Shown: positions 1 to 8,101 of the stretch, piece after piece
Position numbering within the stretch: position 1 is the first letter of the stretch
How the letters are laid out: each line of letters opens with the position of its first letter
Origin: Gemmatimonadota bacterium
GTDB taxonomy: Bacteria; Gemmatimonadota; Gemmatimonadetes; Gemmatimonadales; Gemmatimonadaceae
Direction: 5' to 3'
DNA length: 52,300 nucleotides
Assembly: GCA_947463135.1 (NCBI GenBank)
Contig: CANHTA010000005.1
Span: forward strand, 1-52,300
The notes under the pieces: model-generated
What the model saw: only the letters and a program-made list of their open reading frames with translations
What the model was told of the DNA's origin: nothing
Databases searched by the model: none
Translations under genes and position numbers: made by a program

Positions 1-1
1 C

Positions 2-397
2 TGGTCCACACAGATCCCGAACATTCACACCTATCTCGCCATGCCGCCGAGTGGGGTACGGATGATGGGGCTGCTGGGGCTGGTCCGTCCGCTGTTGGCC
101 GTCGGCGCCATACGCCGCGTTGTGGAGCGGCAGATCGACGCGCGCGTTACCGGACCGAGCGCCGCCGTTCGGGCCACCGCGCGCATGCACATCTGGGGGC
201 GGGTCACCCATCAGGATGGACGCTCCGTGGAAGGAACCGCCGAGACGCCCGAAGGTTATCGCTTCACCGCGATATCGTCGGTGGAGTGCGCCATCCGGGT
301 GCTGTCCGCGGCGCCCTCACCCGGATACCACACCCCCTCCACCGCGTTCTCTTCGCGCTTGCTCGACCAGCTACCGGAGTGCACCACCCATGCGTAG
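2..397 (+). CDS. Saccharopine dehydrogenase-like oxidoreductase, C-terminal part
   Basis: An open frame enters from the left edge and stops at 395-397; the visible 131 residues are the C-terminal part only. The ending (a GYHTPSTAF stretch followed by a short tail) resembles the C-terminus of the saccharopine dehydrogenase/trans-acting enoyl reductase family, where a GY(K/R)TP motif follows a helical segment. These proteins are NAD(P)-binding, often membrane-associated oxidoreductases of varied substrate. The Rossmann N-terminus is outside the window, so the catalytic family cannot be confirmed. The stop overlaps the start of the following SDR gene by 8 nt, so the two are probably co-translated and may act on the same substrate. 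An in-frame ATG at 41 exists but is internal, because the frame is open upstream of it. Confidence 0.6.
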   Translation, partial: WSTQIPNIHTYLAMPPSGVRMMGLLGLVRPLLAVGAIRRVVERQIDARVTGPSAAVRATARMHIWGRVTHQDGRSVEGTAETPEGYRFTAISSVECAIRVLSAAPSPGYHTPSTAFSSRLLDQLPECTTHA

Positions 398-1301
398 CCG
401 ACTGCACAATCAGGTGGTGCTCATTACCGGCCCCGCCCGTGGGATAGGTGCCGCCACCGCCCGGCGCGCGGTACTCCAGGGCGCCCGGGTGGCACTGGTT
501 GGGCTCGAAGCGGAACGGCTGGCCGCCCTTGCGCAGGAGTTGGGACCGGCGGCGGCGTGGTACCACGCCGATGTCACCGACCAGCAGGCCGTGAGCGACG
601 CGGTGGCCCGCGCGGCGGCCCACTTCGGCCGCATCGATATCGTGATCACCAATGCCGGCATTGCCAGCATGGGGAGCGTAGCCATGGTAGACGTGGAAGC
701 CATGGCACGGGTGATCAACGTGAACGTGATCGGCACCATGCGTACCGTGAAAGCCGCCCTGCCGCATCTCATGGCCAGCCGCGGGTATGTCTTAGTCGTC
801 TCCTCTGCCGCGGCCTTCAGTGCCATGCCGGGCCTTGCGGCCTATGCCGCGTCGAAAGCCGCTGTGGAGCAGTTCGCGAACGTGCTCCGGCTGGAAATGG
901 CCGCCCATGGTGTGGACGTTGGAAGCGCGCACATGACCTGGATTGACACCGATATGGTGCGCGATGCGCAGCACGACCTGCCCAGCTTTCAGCGCACCCT
1001 CGCCAAACTCCCCGGTGCCTTTGGTGTGGTTACCCCGCTGGAGCGGTGCGTCGATCAGTTTGTGCGCGCCTGCGAGACGCGCGCCCGTACGGTGTTTGTC
1101 CCCGGCTCACTGGCCGTCGCGTCCCTGCTCCGTCCGCTGCTCAACAGCGCCTTCGTCACACGCCTCACGCGCGGGTCGATGGCACTGATGAGCAGCGGGG
1201 CCGACCTCGAGATGCAGGCCCTTGGGCGGGCCTTCGGTACGAACAGCGTGGGCATGGGAGCTTCCGCGAAGGAATCCCCTACCGCACCAGCGGAGCAATG
1301 A
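390..1301 (+). CDS. SDR-family NAD(P)-dependent oxidoreductase
   Basis: A classical short-chain dehydrogenase/reductase of 303 aa. Visible motifs: cofactor-binding TGPARGIG at residues 13-20, NAG at 88-90, catalytic serine in VSSAAAF near 138-139, and YAASK with Y152 and K156. The enzyme should oxidise or reduce a hydroxyl/carbonyl group with NAD(P)(H) in the cytoplasm or at the membrane. The protein continues about 50 residues beyond the usual 250-aa core with a hydrophobic stretch, as in SDRs that handle lipid-like substrates. The start ATG at 390 was chosen because residue 1 directly precedes the Rossmann strand and overlaps the stop of the upstream oxidoreductase gene by 8 nt; the frame is open back to 120 but that extension is not SDR-like. 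Its 3' end overlaps the convergent ECF sigma gene by 23 bp. Substrate unknown. Confidence 0.88.
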   Translation: MRSRLHNQVVLITGPARGIGAATARRAVLQGARVALVGLEAERLAALAQELGPAAAWYHADVTDQQAVSDAVARAAAHFGRIDIVITNAGIASMGSVAMVDVEAMARVINVNVIGTMRTVKAALPHLMASRGYVLVVSSAAAFSAMPGLAAYAASKAAVEQFANVLRLEMAAHGVDVGSAHMTWIDTDMVRDAQHDLPSFQRTLAKLPGAFGVVTPLERCVDQFVRACETRARTVFVPGSLAVASLLRPLLNSAFVTRLTRGSMALMSSGADLEMQALGRAFGTNSVGMGASAKESPTAPAEQ

Positions 1302-1923
1302 TATCGGCAAAGGCCGTGCGGGCCCGATTCAACCGCGACTTCACGGTGCCCAGATTCACCCCCGTAATCTCGGCGATCTCCTCGTACGACTTCCCTTCCA
1401 GCTCCCGAAGCACGAACACCTCACGGTGATGCGCCGGGAGCTGCCCAACCGACTGCTCCACCATGTCCCGCAAATGCCGCTTCCGGAACATGTCATCCGG
1501 GCGGGTATGCGGATCTTCAAACTGCAGCGGCCGGTCTTCTTCTTCGAACTTCGCCTTGATGGTTTGGAAGAGTACCAACGGATTGCGTGAACGATTCCGG
1601 AGTTCGTTTTTCGCCAGATTCGACGCGATCGTGTAAATCCAGGTGGAGAACTTCTTCGAGCGGTCGAAGCGTCCGATATGGCGATACACGCGGATGAACG
1701 CTTCCTGCACCAGATCCTCGGCGCGGTCGCGATCGCCAATGGTGCGGTACACGAAGTTGAGCAGGCGCCCCTGATACCGGTCAACGAGCTCTTCGAAAGC
1801 GCGCTCTTCGCCGGCGAGGAACGCCGACACCACATCACCGTCCTCCAGCGTGCGGAGATGCTCACGCACTGGCACGGCAGGGGTCGTCTGCGAAGTCAGT
1901 TTCGTACGAGCCAGTTCGGCCAT
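1279..1923 (-). CDS. ECF-type RNA polymerase sigma factor
   Basis: A 214-aa sigma70-family factor of the extracytoplasmic-function type. Region 2 is visible as FLAGEERAFEELVDRY with the core-binding and melting segment DRAEDLVQEAFIRVYR (about 35-81) and FSTWIYTIASNLAKNE (92-107). Region 4 runs from about 158 with LPAHHREVFVLRELEGKSYEEI and the helix-turn-helix GVNLGTVKSRLNRAR. There is no region 3, as expected for ECF factors. Start: the frame runs open to 2031, but ATG 1923 is preceded by a strong GGAGGAGGA Shine-Dalgarno and begins a typical N-terminus. No anti-sigma factor gene is adjacent, which is unusual for an RpoE-like factor; regulation may come from the repeats in the upstream intergenic DNA. 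Convergent 23-bp overlap with the SDR gene leaves no room for a separate terminator. Confidence 0.93.
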   Translation of the reverse strand: MAELARTKLTSQTTPAVPVREHLRTLEDGDVVSAFLAGEERAFEELVDRYQGRLLNFVYRTIGDRDRAEDLVQEAFIRVYRHIGRFDRSKKFSTWIYTIASNLAKNELRNRSRNPLVLFQTIKAKFEEEDRPLQFEDPHTRPDDMFRKRHLRDMVEQSVGQLPAHHREVFVLRELEGKSYEEIAEITGVNLGTVKSRLNRARTAFADIIAPLVR

Positions 1924-2045
1924 GATCGAGTCCTCCTCCTCCGGTGACGCGAGCCCAACGGCTCGCGGTGCGCCAACCAGGTCGCCGGACACTCCGGCCA
2001 ACCATGTCGTCACATACCCTGCGTAGTGCACGCGGCGTGCCGACG

Positions 2046-2093
2046 GGAACTTTTTGGAACCCGAACGGACAAGTTGTTGTCAATCAACAACTT
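2046..2093. promoter_or_regulatory. Direct and inverted repeats upstream of sigma gene
   Basis: The 263-bp gap between the Nudix stop and the sigma start holds two close elements. GGAAC occurs at 2046-2050 and again at 2056-2060, exactly 10 bp apart, and GGAAC is the core of many ECF -35 elements. A perfect inverted repeat, AAGTTGTTG (2071-2079) and CAACAACTT (2085-2093) with a 5-nt loop, follows. It could be an operator for the sigma gene or a transcription stop for the Nudix operon, although no T-run follows it. An 8-bp direct repeat, ACACAAAG, is at 2141 and 2166. The function is inferred. Confidence 0.35.
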
Positions 2094-2186
2094 TAGCCTT
2101 CCGCACCCTACGTCACCGTAGCGAATTGAGATTCAAGACCACACAAAGTGTCTACCATTGAGGACACACAAAGAGGACAACCGGAG

Positions 2187-2747
2187 TCAGTTCAACCGGA
2201 ACCCTGCCGTAAAGAGCAACGCCAACGCCGTTTTGGCGTCCTGAATCTCCCCCTGCTCAATCATGGCCAATGCCCGTGACAGCTTCACCGGCGCCAGCTC
2301 CAGAAATTCATCCGCTTCCCGCTTGCTCTCCCCGGCCACCAGTCCGGTGGCGAGATAAAGATGGATCTTCTCATCGGTGAAGCCGGGGGTAGTGAACATC
2401 GTGAACAGATGCTCCACACGCGACGCCGTGTAGCCGGTTTCTTCCTTCAGCTCGCGATGCGCGCAGGCCAGCGGGAGCTCCCCCGGGTCCAGGCGACCCG
2501 CCGGGATTTCGTACAGGTACCCCTCGGCGGCATACCGGTACTGGCGAATGAGCAGCACCTCCGGATCGCCCTCCACATCGCCCAGCAGCGGCACAATGGC
2601 GCTGGCACCCGGATGGCGCACCATTTCCAGCTCTCCCGTGGAGCCATCGGGAAAGCGCACGATGTCACGATCGATGGAAATCACACGGCCCGTGTAGCCG
2701 CGCGTGCCGCTGATCTTTCCGGTGGCATGCCCGGACCCGTCACTCAT
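2187..2747 (-). CDS. Nudix hydrolase, ADP-ribose pyrophosphatase-like
   Basis: A 186-aa Nudix hydrolase. The Nudix box is perfect: G84-x5-E90-x7-R98-E-L-K-E-E-T-G-Y106, giving the metal-binding glutamates. The context before it (ALLIRQYR-like strand VLLIRQYRYAAEGYLYEIPAG) is typical of the ADP-ribose/nucleoside-diphosphate-sugar pyrophosphatase branch, which cleaves ADP-ribose to AMP and ribose 5-phosphate; the exact substrate is inferred. Start: ATG 2747 forms a 4-nt ATGA overlap with the stop of the upstream SET gene, so the longer open frame to 2975 is rejected. It is the last gene of the M16-M16-SET-Nudix operon. Pairing with a methyltransferase is suggestive of housekeeping of a nucleotide by-product, but nothing in the sequence proves a link. 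Confidence 0.9.
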   Translation of the reverse strand: MSDGSGHATGKISGTRGYTGRVISIDRDIVRFPDGSTGELEMVRHPGASAIVPLLGDVEGDPEVLLIRQYRYAAEGYLYEIPAGRLDPGELPLACAHRELKEETGYTASRVEHLFTMFTTPGFTDEKIHLYLATGLVAGESKREADEFLELAPVKLSRALAMIEQGEIQDAKTALALLFTAGFRLN

Positions 2748-3391
2748 GCGCGCTTCCGGGTGGCTTTCTTCACGGTCTTCTTCACCGCTTTCTTTACCAC
2801 TTTCCGCGCACCCTTTTTCGGCTTTTTCGGCAGCGGAATATCGTTGCCGGCCAGCCACTGTTTGATGGTAGGGCGCAGATATACCGGAATGCGAAGAATC
2901 GTGCCCCGACACTTTGCGGCCCCGCACCGGCAGGCATAATAGCGCACGTCTTCCGGCTCGTACTCGTCCTGCCACTCAAACCGGTAGTCGTACACCAGCT
3001 CGGTTTCCGGCGAAATCGGCTTGATCGCCTTGATCCAAATGTGACCGTCCTCGATCACCGTTTCGCAGTTCGGATCACAGGAGTGATTGATGAAGCGCGC
3101 ATCGTTCCCGCCATAGCGCGCATCGAGGACCGTCTCGTCGTCCAGCACAAACAGAAACGTATGGTGCCGTCCCTTGCTGTCGTCGTAGCGCCGGTCGGCT
3201 TCCTCATGCGTGATCGGCTGCCCCCAGTACTCATCGATCTTTTTTCCTGTGCGGATCGGCAACAGCGCAAACGCACCGCGCCCTTGGATTTTGGAGCGAC
3301 GCACCTCGTAGTACGGGCTCTTGGGCGGCTTCACCCGTGGTGCAACGGACGGCTTGACCACCCGTTTACCGGCTTGCTTCGCTGGCGACAC
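2744..3391 (-). CDS. SET-domain protein-lysine methyltransferase
   Basis: A 215-aa SET protein with nearly every eukaryotic hallmark: GRGAFA at 37-42, the pseudoknot motif RFINHSCDPN at 99-108, ELVYDY at 131-136, and a post-SET CRCGAAKCRG at 154-163. C105, C154, C156 and C161 give the complete four-cysteine zinc site of Dim-5/MLL-type enzymes. SET enzymes move a methyl group from S-adenosylmethionine to protein lysines. The last 30 residues are a Lys/Ala/Val-rich tail (KKAVKKTVKKATRKRA) like histone H1 or bacterial H1-like proteins, which could bind DNA or be a self-substrate. The start is GTG 3391, 6 nt after the stop of the M16 partner gene, without an obvious Shine-Dalgarno, suggesting coupling. 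It overlaps the Nudix start by 4 nt. The target is unknown; a nucleoid protein is the obvious guess. Bacterial SET genes are usually explained by transfer from eukaryotes. Confidence 0.93.
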   Translation of the reverse strand: MSPAKQAGKRVVKPSVAPRVKPPKSPYYEVRRSKIQGRGAFALLPIRTGKKIDEYWGQPITHEEADRRYDDSKGRHHTFLFVLDDETVLDARYGGNDARFINHSCDPNCETVIEDGHIWIKAIKPISPETELVYDYRFEWQDEYEPEDVRYYACRCGAAKCRGTILRIPVYLRPTIKQWLAGNDIPLPKKPKKGARKVVKKAVKKTVKKATRKRA

Positions 3392-3397
3392 GTCGTT

Positions 3398-4849
3398 TCA
3401 GGAGGCTGAAGAAGAGGAAGAGAGCGGCGCGGCGGCGACATCGTCGTCTGACGGGTCATACACCGTGACCGGTCCAAGCGAGAGCGCCTCGACGCTCGGA
3501 CGGATGGCGGTAGCATCACCCACCACCACCACCTGCAATCGATTCGGATCGAGATGGGTTTGCGCCACCCGCAAGACGTCCTGCGTGGTCACCGCCTTCA
3601 CCCGATCCCGATAAGTATCGAAATAGTTGGTGGGCAAACGGAAGATCTCCACGTTGGCCAATCCGCCGGCCACTTCGGCCGTGGTCTCGAAACGAATCGG
3701 GAAGACACCAACCAGATAGCTCACGGCCAACGACAGTTCCGCCTCACTCACCGGCGCTTCACGGATACGCGCAAACTCCAGCGTGATTTCGCGCAGCGCC
3801 GCGGCCGTAACCGCCGTCTCCACCGCCGTGGAGATTTCAAAGGGACTGGCCGCGCGGCGCCAATCGAAGGCAGAGTGTGCGCCATACGTATACGCGTGCA
3901 CTTCGCGCAGATTCAAATTGAGACGCGAGGAAAACAGTCCGCCGAGAATGGCGTTCATCACCACCACGGGGAAGTAATCCTCATGGAGGCGCGGAATCGC
4001 CACATGCCCCACGCGAACCTCGGACTGCGGCGCATCCGGCTTATGCACCAGATGCACCCGCGGCTCGGGAAAACGCTGCGTATCGAGGGGTTCCGTGACC
4101 GGCGGCGCCGTGCCGGCCCAATCACCGAAGTGGGTGCTGGCCAGCCGTACGGCATGCTCTACATCAATGTCCCCCACCATCATGAGCGCCGTGGCATCGG
4201 GCCGGTAGTACTCCTGGTGATACGCCAGCACCTGCTCACGCGTGAGGCGCACGGTGCTGGCTTCATCACCACCCGCCAGCCGGGCGAAACGCGACGCGGG
4301 CTGGTATAAGAGGCGCGAGAAGAACACGTCGGAGAGCCCGCGCGGTTCCGCACGCAGCTGTGCCAGATCGGCTAACCGTTCCCCACGCATGCGCTCAAGT
4401 TCCGACTCGGGAAACGCCGGGTAACGCAACACTTCGGACAACACCGCCACGGCATCGTCAATGCGTGAAGAGAGTGCCGTGATCTGCACAATGGCGGAAT
4501 CCCAATCGGCGCCGGTATCCAGCGTGGTGCCCAGCATCTCCAATCGCGAGGTGAGCTCGAGCGCGTTCATGTCACGCGTTCCTTCCGCCAACGCCCGCGT
4601 GGTGAGTTGGGCCAGTCCTTCGTAGTCCCGAGGATCGCGGGTGGCCCCCGCTTCGATTACCGCGAGCGTGGTGACCACCGGATAGGCCGGGACATTGGCC
4701 ACGATCAGCCGCAACCCATTCGCCAGAATGCGGGTAGCGAAATGCGGAAAGCGATAGGCACTGGGTGTACCGGCGGCGGGCCGCGGTGGAGCCGGGGGCA
4801 ACGTATCGGAGGCCACATCAACCGCCGTTGGCTGGGGGGAGTGCGTCAT
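3398..4849 (-). CDS. M16 peptidase-like subunit lacking the catalytic motif
   Basis: A 483-aa M16 (insulinase/pitrilysin) fold protein. The N-terminal strand RILANGLRLIVANVPAYPVVTTLAVIEAG is typical of M16, but where the zinc motif HxxEH should be the sequence reads LAQLTTRALAEG, so neither histidine nor the catalytic glutamate is present. The second half has the M16 C-terminal domain (VHKPDAPQSEVRVGH followed by AILGGLFSSRLNLNLRE, with an R...Y pair used for substrate binding in the inactive subunit). It is therefore the non-catalytic partner of the peptidase encoded just upstream, as in two-subunit bacterial M16B enzymes and the mitochondrial processing peptidase alpha/beta pair. It has no clear signal peptide. 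The start ATG 4849 overlaps the upstream stop by 4 nt. Its C-terminus ends in a serine run. Confidence 0.9.
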   Translation of the reverse strand: MTHSPQPTAVDVASDTLPPAPPRPAAGTPSAYRFPHFATRILANGLRLIVANVPAYPVVTTLAVIEAGATRDPRDYEGLAQLTTRALAEGTRDMNALELTSRLEMLGTTLDTGADWDSAIVQITALSSRIDDAVAVLSEVLRYPAFPESELERMRGERLADLAQLRAEPRGLSDVFFSRLLYQPASRFARLAGGDEASTVRLTREQVLAYHQEYYRPDATALMMVGDIDVEHAVRLASTHFGDWAGTAPPVTEPLDTQRFPEPRVHLVHKPDAPQSEVRVGHVAIPRLHEDYFPVVVMNAILGGLFSSRLNLNLREVHAYTYGAHSAFDWRRAASPFEISTAVETAVTAAALREITLEFARIREAPVSEAELSLAVSYLVGVFPIRFETTAEVAGGLANVEIFRLPTNYFDTYRDRVKAVTTQDVLRVAQTHLDPNRLQVVVVGDATAIRPSVEALSLGPVTVYDPSDDDVAAAPLSSSSSAS

Positions 4850-6156
4850 ACGCCACCCTCCGCGTGCTCGTGCGATACGTGGTGATGGTGCTCGTCGGTT
4901 GGCACATACACCAGCACCGCACGGTTATCGGGGCCCAGACGTTCCCGCGCGAAGGCGGATACCGCCGCGGTGGTCGTGGCACCATAGCGCGCCACCTGCT
5001 CGTTGATCAGCGTGGCATCACCAAAGTACGTGGCAAAGCGTGAGAGCTGATCGGCGCGCTCGGCAGCCGATTGCATGCTGGTGACAAAACTGGTTTCAAT
5101 GAGTGCGCGAGCCCGCTGCACTTCGTTGTCGGTGACACCCTGCCCGTGCAGAAGATCCAGCTCCGCCAACACGGCGGCTTCCAGCTGTTCGGGAGCGATA
5201 TCAGGGTGTGCCGTGGCGTCAATCACCAACAGGTCACTGCCCTTCGCCAAGTCGTACGTGAAGGCGCTGGCCTGTGACGCAATGCGCTGCTGGCGCACCA
5301 GTGACTGCTCCAACCGACACCCGGTGCGCAGACCAAGCACGGCGGCCGCCAGCGAGGCGGCGTAGTACCCGTCACTGCCGAACACCGGGGTGCGACAGGC
5401 CACAAAAACGCGCGGCAAGGCGACGGCATCGGACACCACGCAGCGGCGGGTCTCTCCAAACGTCGGTGGCACGGTCATGTCACGAAGCGGCGGCCGTGGC
5501 GCGCCACGGGGGATCGGTCCGTAGTACGTCTCAATCAACCGCATCGTCTCGGCACGATCAAAATCCCCGGCCACCGTGAGGACGGCGTTATCGGGGGTGT
5601 AATACGTGCGGAAAAAGTCGGCAACGTCCTCGAGCGAGGCGTCGGTGAGATGCTCCATCGACCCGATCAACGAGTGGTGAAACGGATGCGTGTCGGGGAA
5701 GCAGAGCGCCGGCAAACGCTCCCACCAGGTGCCGTACGGTTGATTATCCACCGACCAGCGGCGTTCGTTCTTTACCACGTCGCGTTGCGTATCCAACTTT
5801 TGCTGCGTCAAACCCGGGAGCATCCGTCCCATGCGGTCTGCCTCAAGCCACAACGCCAGCGCGACTTGGTGCGAGGGGACGGTTTCGTAGTAGTTGGTAC
5901 GGTCAAGCCAGGTGGATCCATTCAACGTGCCGCCGGCACGCTGAATCAGCTCGAAGTGTTCGTTGGCCTCCACGTTCGCGGAGCCCTGAAACAGCATGTG
6001 CTCAAACAGGTGGGCAAACCCCGTGCGATCCAGCCGTTCGTTGGCGGAGCCCACGTGATACCATAGGTTGACAGCAACGATCGGCGCAGTGTGATCTTCA
6101 GAGAGCACCACCTGCAAGCCGTTCGGGAGATGATAACTCTCGACTGGAATGCGCAT
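4846..6156 (-). CDS. M16 zinc metallopeptidase, catalytic subunit
   Basis: A 436-aa M16B peptidase. The inverted zinc motif HLFEH is at 49-53 (H49, catalytic E52, H53), within FAHLFEHMLFQGS, and the downstream third ligand glutamate is in the ALWLEADRMGRM segment. The N-terminus (YHLPNGLQVVLSEDHTAPIVAVN) is canonical. It should cleave short unfolded peptides, possibly signal or transit-like peptides, together with the inactive partner encoded immediately downstream with a 4-nt ATGA overlap. The C-terminus is histidine-rich (EHHHHVSHEHAE), which is not part of the M16 fold and may store or recruit zinc. No signal peptide is visible, so a cytoplasmic site is likely. It is the first gene of a four-gene operon and is divergent from the secreted metalloprotease gene. 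Confidence 0.94.
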   Translation of the reverse strand: MRIPVESYHLPNGLQVVLSEDHTAPIVAVNLWYHVGSANERLDRTGFAHLFEHMLFQGSANVEANEHFELIQRAGGTLNGSTWLDRTNYYETVPSHQVALALWLEADRMGRMLPGLTQQKLDTQRDVVKNERRWSVDNQPYGTWWERLPALCFPDTHPFHHSLIGSMEHLTDASLEDVADFFRTYYTPDNAVLTVAGDFDRAETMRLIETYYGPIPRGAPRPPLRDMTVPPTFGETRRCVVSDAVALPRVFVACRTPVFGSDGYYAASLAAAVLGLRTGCRLEQSLVRQQRIASQASAFTYDLAKGSDLLVIDATAHPDIAPEQLEAAVLAELDLLHGQGVTDNEVQRARALIETSFVTSMQSAAERADQLSRFATYFGDATLINEQVARYGATTTAAVSAFARERLGPDNRAVLVYVPTDEHHHHVSHEHAEGGV

Positions 6157-6250
6157 AGTCCAATATTGGGGTAGTGGTCACGAAAGTCGGAACCCCATCC
6201 GCCCGAACCCGTCCTGTTGTTCGCCGATCCACTCTCCTCCACGTTCCGTT
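6157..6250. promoter_or_regulatory. Divergent promoter region with perfect palindrome
   Basis: These 94 bp separate the M16 operon (minus) from the metalloprotease lipoprotein gene (plus) and must hold both promoters. The perfect 10-bp palindrome CCAATATTGG lies at 6160-6169, only 3 nt upstream of the M16 start codon. Its AT-rich centre could serve as a -10 element of a very short or leaderless minus-strand transcript, or as an operator. No convincing -35 partner is seen. Confidence 0.35.
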
Positions 6251-8095
6251 ATGACCAGTTTTTCGCGCCGGACCCTTCCGCATCTGCTCGCACTCGGTTT
6301 CTTCGCCGCCTGCGGGGGTGACCCGCAGGTTCCAACGGCGGCCACGGCCACGGCCAGCACCACGGTGGCGGCCACCGTAGCGGCCACCGTGGCCACGGTG
6401 CCGGCTGTCCGCGTCACCGACGCGAAAGGGAAGGGGATCAAAAACGTCATGGTACGCTGGCGTATTGCCGGCGGCGGCGGGAAAGTGGTGAACGACTCCG
6501 TGCGTACCACCGCCGCCGGCGACGCCAGCTCGGGCGGATGGACGTTGGGCACCACCGCCGGCCAGCAGACGTTGGAAGCCACCGTAGACGGGATTCCGGC
6601 CGTCACCTTTACCGCAACCGCCAGCCCCGGCCCGTTAGCGCAGATCGTGGCGGCCACGGCCATGGAGCAGGAGACCCAGGTGAATACCCCCGTGCCGGTG
6701 TTGCCGTCGGTGCGTGCCGTAGATCTGTACGGCAACCCGATCGCGGGCACCGCAGTCACCTTTACCGTGGTGCAGGGCAACGGAACGATTACCGGCGCCC
6801 AGCAATCCACCAACGACCTTGGACGCGCCACCGTGGGCGCCTGGACCGCCGGCACCGCCATCGGTCAGCAGATTCTCTCCGCCACCGCGTCGGGCGTGGC
6901 GGCAGCCAACTTCAGCGTGATCGCCCTCGCCGGTCCGCCGGCCGATCTGCTCAAATTTGCCGGCGATAATCAACCGGGCATCGCCAACACCAACATCAGT
7001 ACCCCTCCCGGGGTTCGCGTGGTTGACGCGTTCGGAAACCCCGTGGGCCGTGTCCCCGTGCTCTTCACCCCAGGGACCAATTCCGGCACCGTCAGCGGCG
7101 GCTCGGCCGTCTCCGATCCGGCAACGGGAACCGCCTTTGTAGGCAGCTGGCGTCTCGGCACAGCCACCACCCAAACCCTGAGCGCCACCAGCAGCGCCAT
7201 TCCGAATAAATCGGCCACCTTCACCAGCACGGTGTCGGTGTCGTTGTTTGACGTTGATGTCCGCTTTATCGGCAACGCCTCGTTGGCGACACGCACCGCC
7301 TTCGCGAACGCCGTGGCCAAGTGGCGGCAGGTCATTGTGGGGAGCATTGGAAGCGTGAGCGCCAGTATTCCCGCCGGCCCCGCCGCAAACTCCTGCGTCT
7401 CATGGTCTCCGGCGGTCACCGGCACCGTACAAAACACCGTCATCTTTGCCCGTATCGACTCCATCGACGGGCCGGGAACGCCCGGCGCCGGCAACATTTT
7501 AGGACGGGCCAGCCCATGCTATGTGAACGGGAATAACATCCCCTTCATGGGCTTCATGGAGTTCGACAGCTATGACGTCGATCAGCTGGTAGCGCGCGGA
7601 CAGTTTGAAAAAGTGGTGCTCCACGAAATCGGGCACGTCTTGGGCATCGGCACCATCTGGAATTTCCGCCGCTCCCTCCTCAACACCACCAACACAGACG
7701 ATCCCTACTTTGTGGGGAGTGCCGCGCGCGCGCAGTTCGCCGCCATTAACTCGGTCACCTATTCCGGCAATCCGGTCCCGGTGGAAAACACCGGCGGTCA
7801 AGGCACCATCAACTCGCATTGGCGTACCTCCATCATGCAGCGCGAGCTCATGCAGGGCTTTGCGGTGAATCAACCGCAACCGCTCAGTCGCATTACCGTT
7901 GGGTCGCTCCAGGATTTGGGCTACACGGTGAATCTCGCGGCCGCCGATGCCTTTTCACTGACCGCCGCCTTGCGGAGCGGCTTTGGCTTCGACGACAACC
8001 GGGGCATCCCCTATCGCGACGTCGTCCCGGACATCGAGATCAAGCAGCTCCGTCCCGATGGCCGCGTCGTGCGCATTCCGCGCCAGAAACGCTGA
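6251..8095 (+). CDS. Secreted Big1/leishmanolysin-like metalloprotease lipoprotein
   Basis: A 614-aa predicted lipoprotein. The signal peptide MTSFSRRTLPHLLALGFFAAC ends in a lipobox (FAAC) within the first 22 residues. It is followed by three bacterial Ig-like repeats of about 100 aa, each with VRVTDAKGKGIKNV / VRAVDLYGNPIAG / VRVVDAFGNPVGR style beginnings typical of Big1/invasin domains. The C-terminal catalytic domain has HEIGHVLGIG (H458, E459, H462) and a third histidine in SHWR at 523, followed by ELMQGF and LSRITVGSLQDLGYTVN, matching the M8 leishmanolysin layout where about 60 residues separate the second and third zinc ligands. It likely acts as a surface-anchored or periplasmic protease. 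ATG 6251 was chosen over the frame-open 6149 because it begins the signal peptide. Confidence 0.9.
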   Translation: MTSFSRRTLPHLLALGFFAACGGDPQVPTAATATASTTVAATVAATVATVPAVRVTDAKGKGIKNVMVRWRIAGGGGKVVNDSVRTTAAGDASSGGWTLGTTAGQQTLEATVDGIPAVTFTATASPGPLAQIVAATAMEQETQVNTPVPVLPSVRAVDLYGNPIAGTAVTFTVVQGNGTITGAQQSTNDLGRATVGAWTAGTAIGQQILSATASGVAAANFSVIALAGPPADLLKFAGDNQPGIANTNISTPPGVRVVDAFGNPVGRVPVLFTPGTNSGTVSGGSAVSDPATGTAFVGSWRLGTATTQTLSATSSAIPNKSATFTSTVSVSLFDVDVRFIGNASLATRTAFANAVAKWRQVIVGSIGSVSASIPAGPAANSCVSWSPAVTGTVQNTVIFARIDSIDGPGTPGAGNILGRASPCYVNGNNIPFMGFMEFDSYDVDQLVARGQFEKVVLHEIGHVLGIGTIWNFRRSLLNTTNTDDPYFVGSAARAQFAAINSVTYSGNPVPVENTGGQGTINSHWRTSIMQRELMQGFAVNQPQPLSRITVGSLQDLGYTVNLAAADAFSLTAALRSGFGFDDNRGIPYRDVVPDIEIKQLRPDGRVVRIPRQKR

Positions 8096-8101
8096 GCCGC
8101 G

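Noticed and set aside
2747..2975. Longer N-terminus for the Nudix gene
   Set aside because: The ATGA overlap with the SET stop gives the natural start, and the extension reads the SET gene in another frame.
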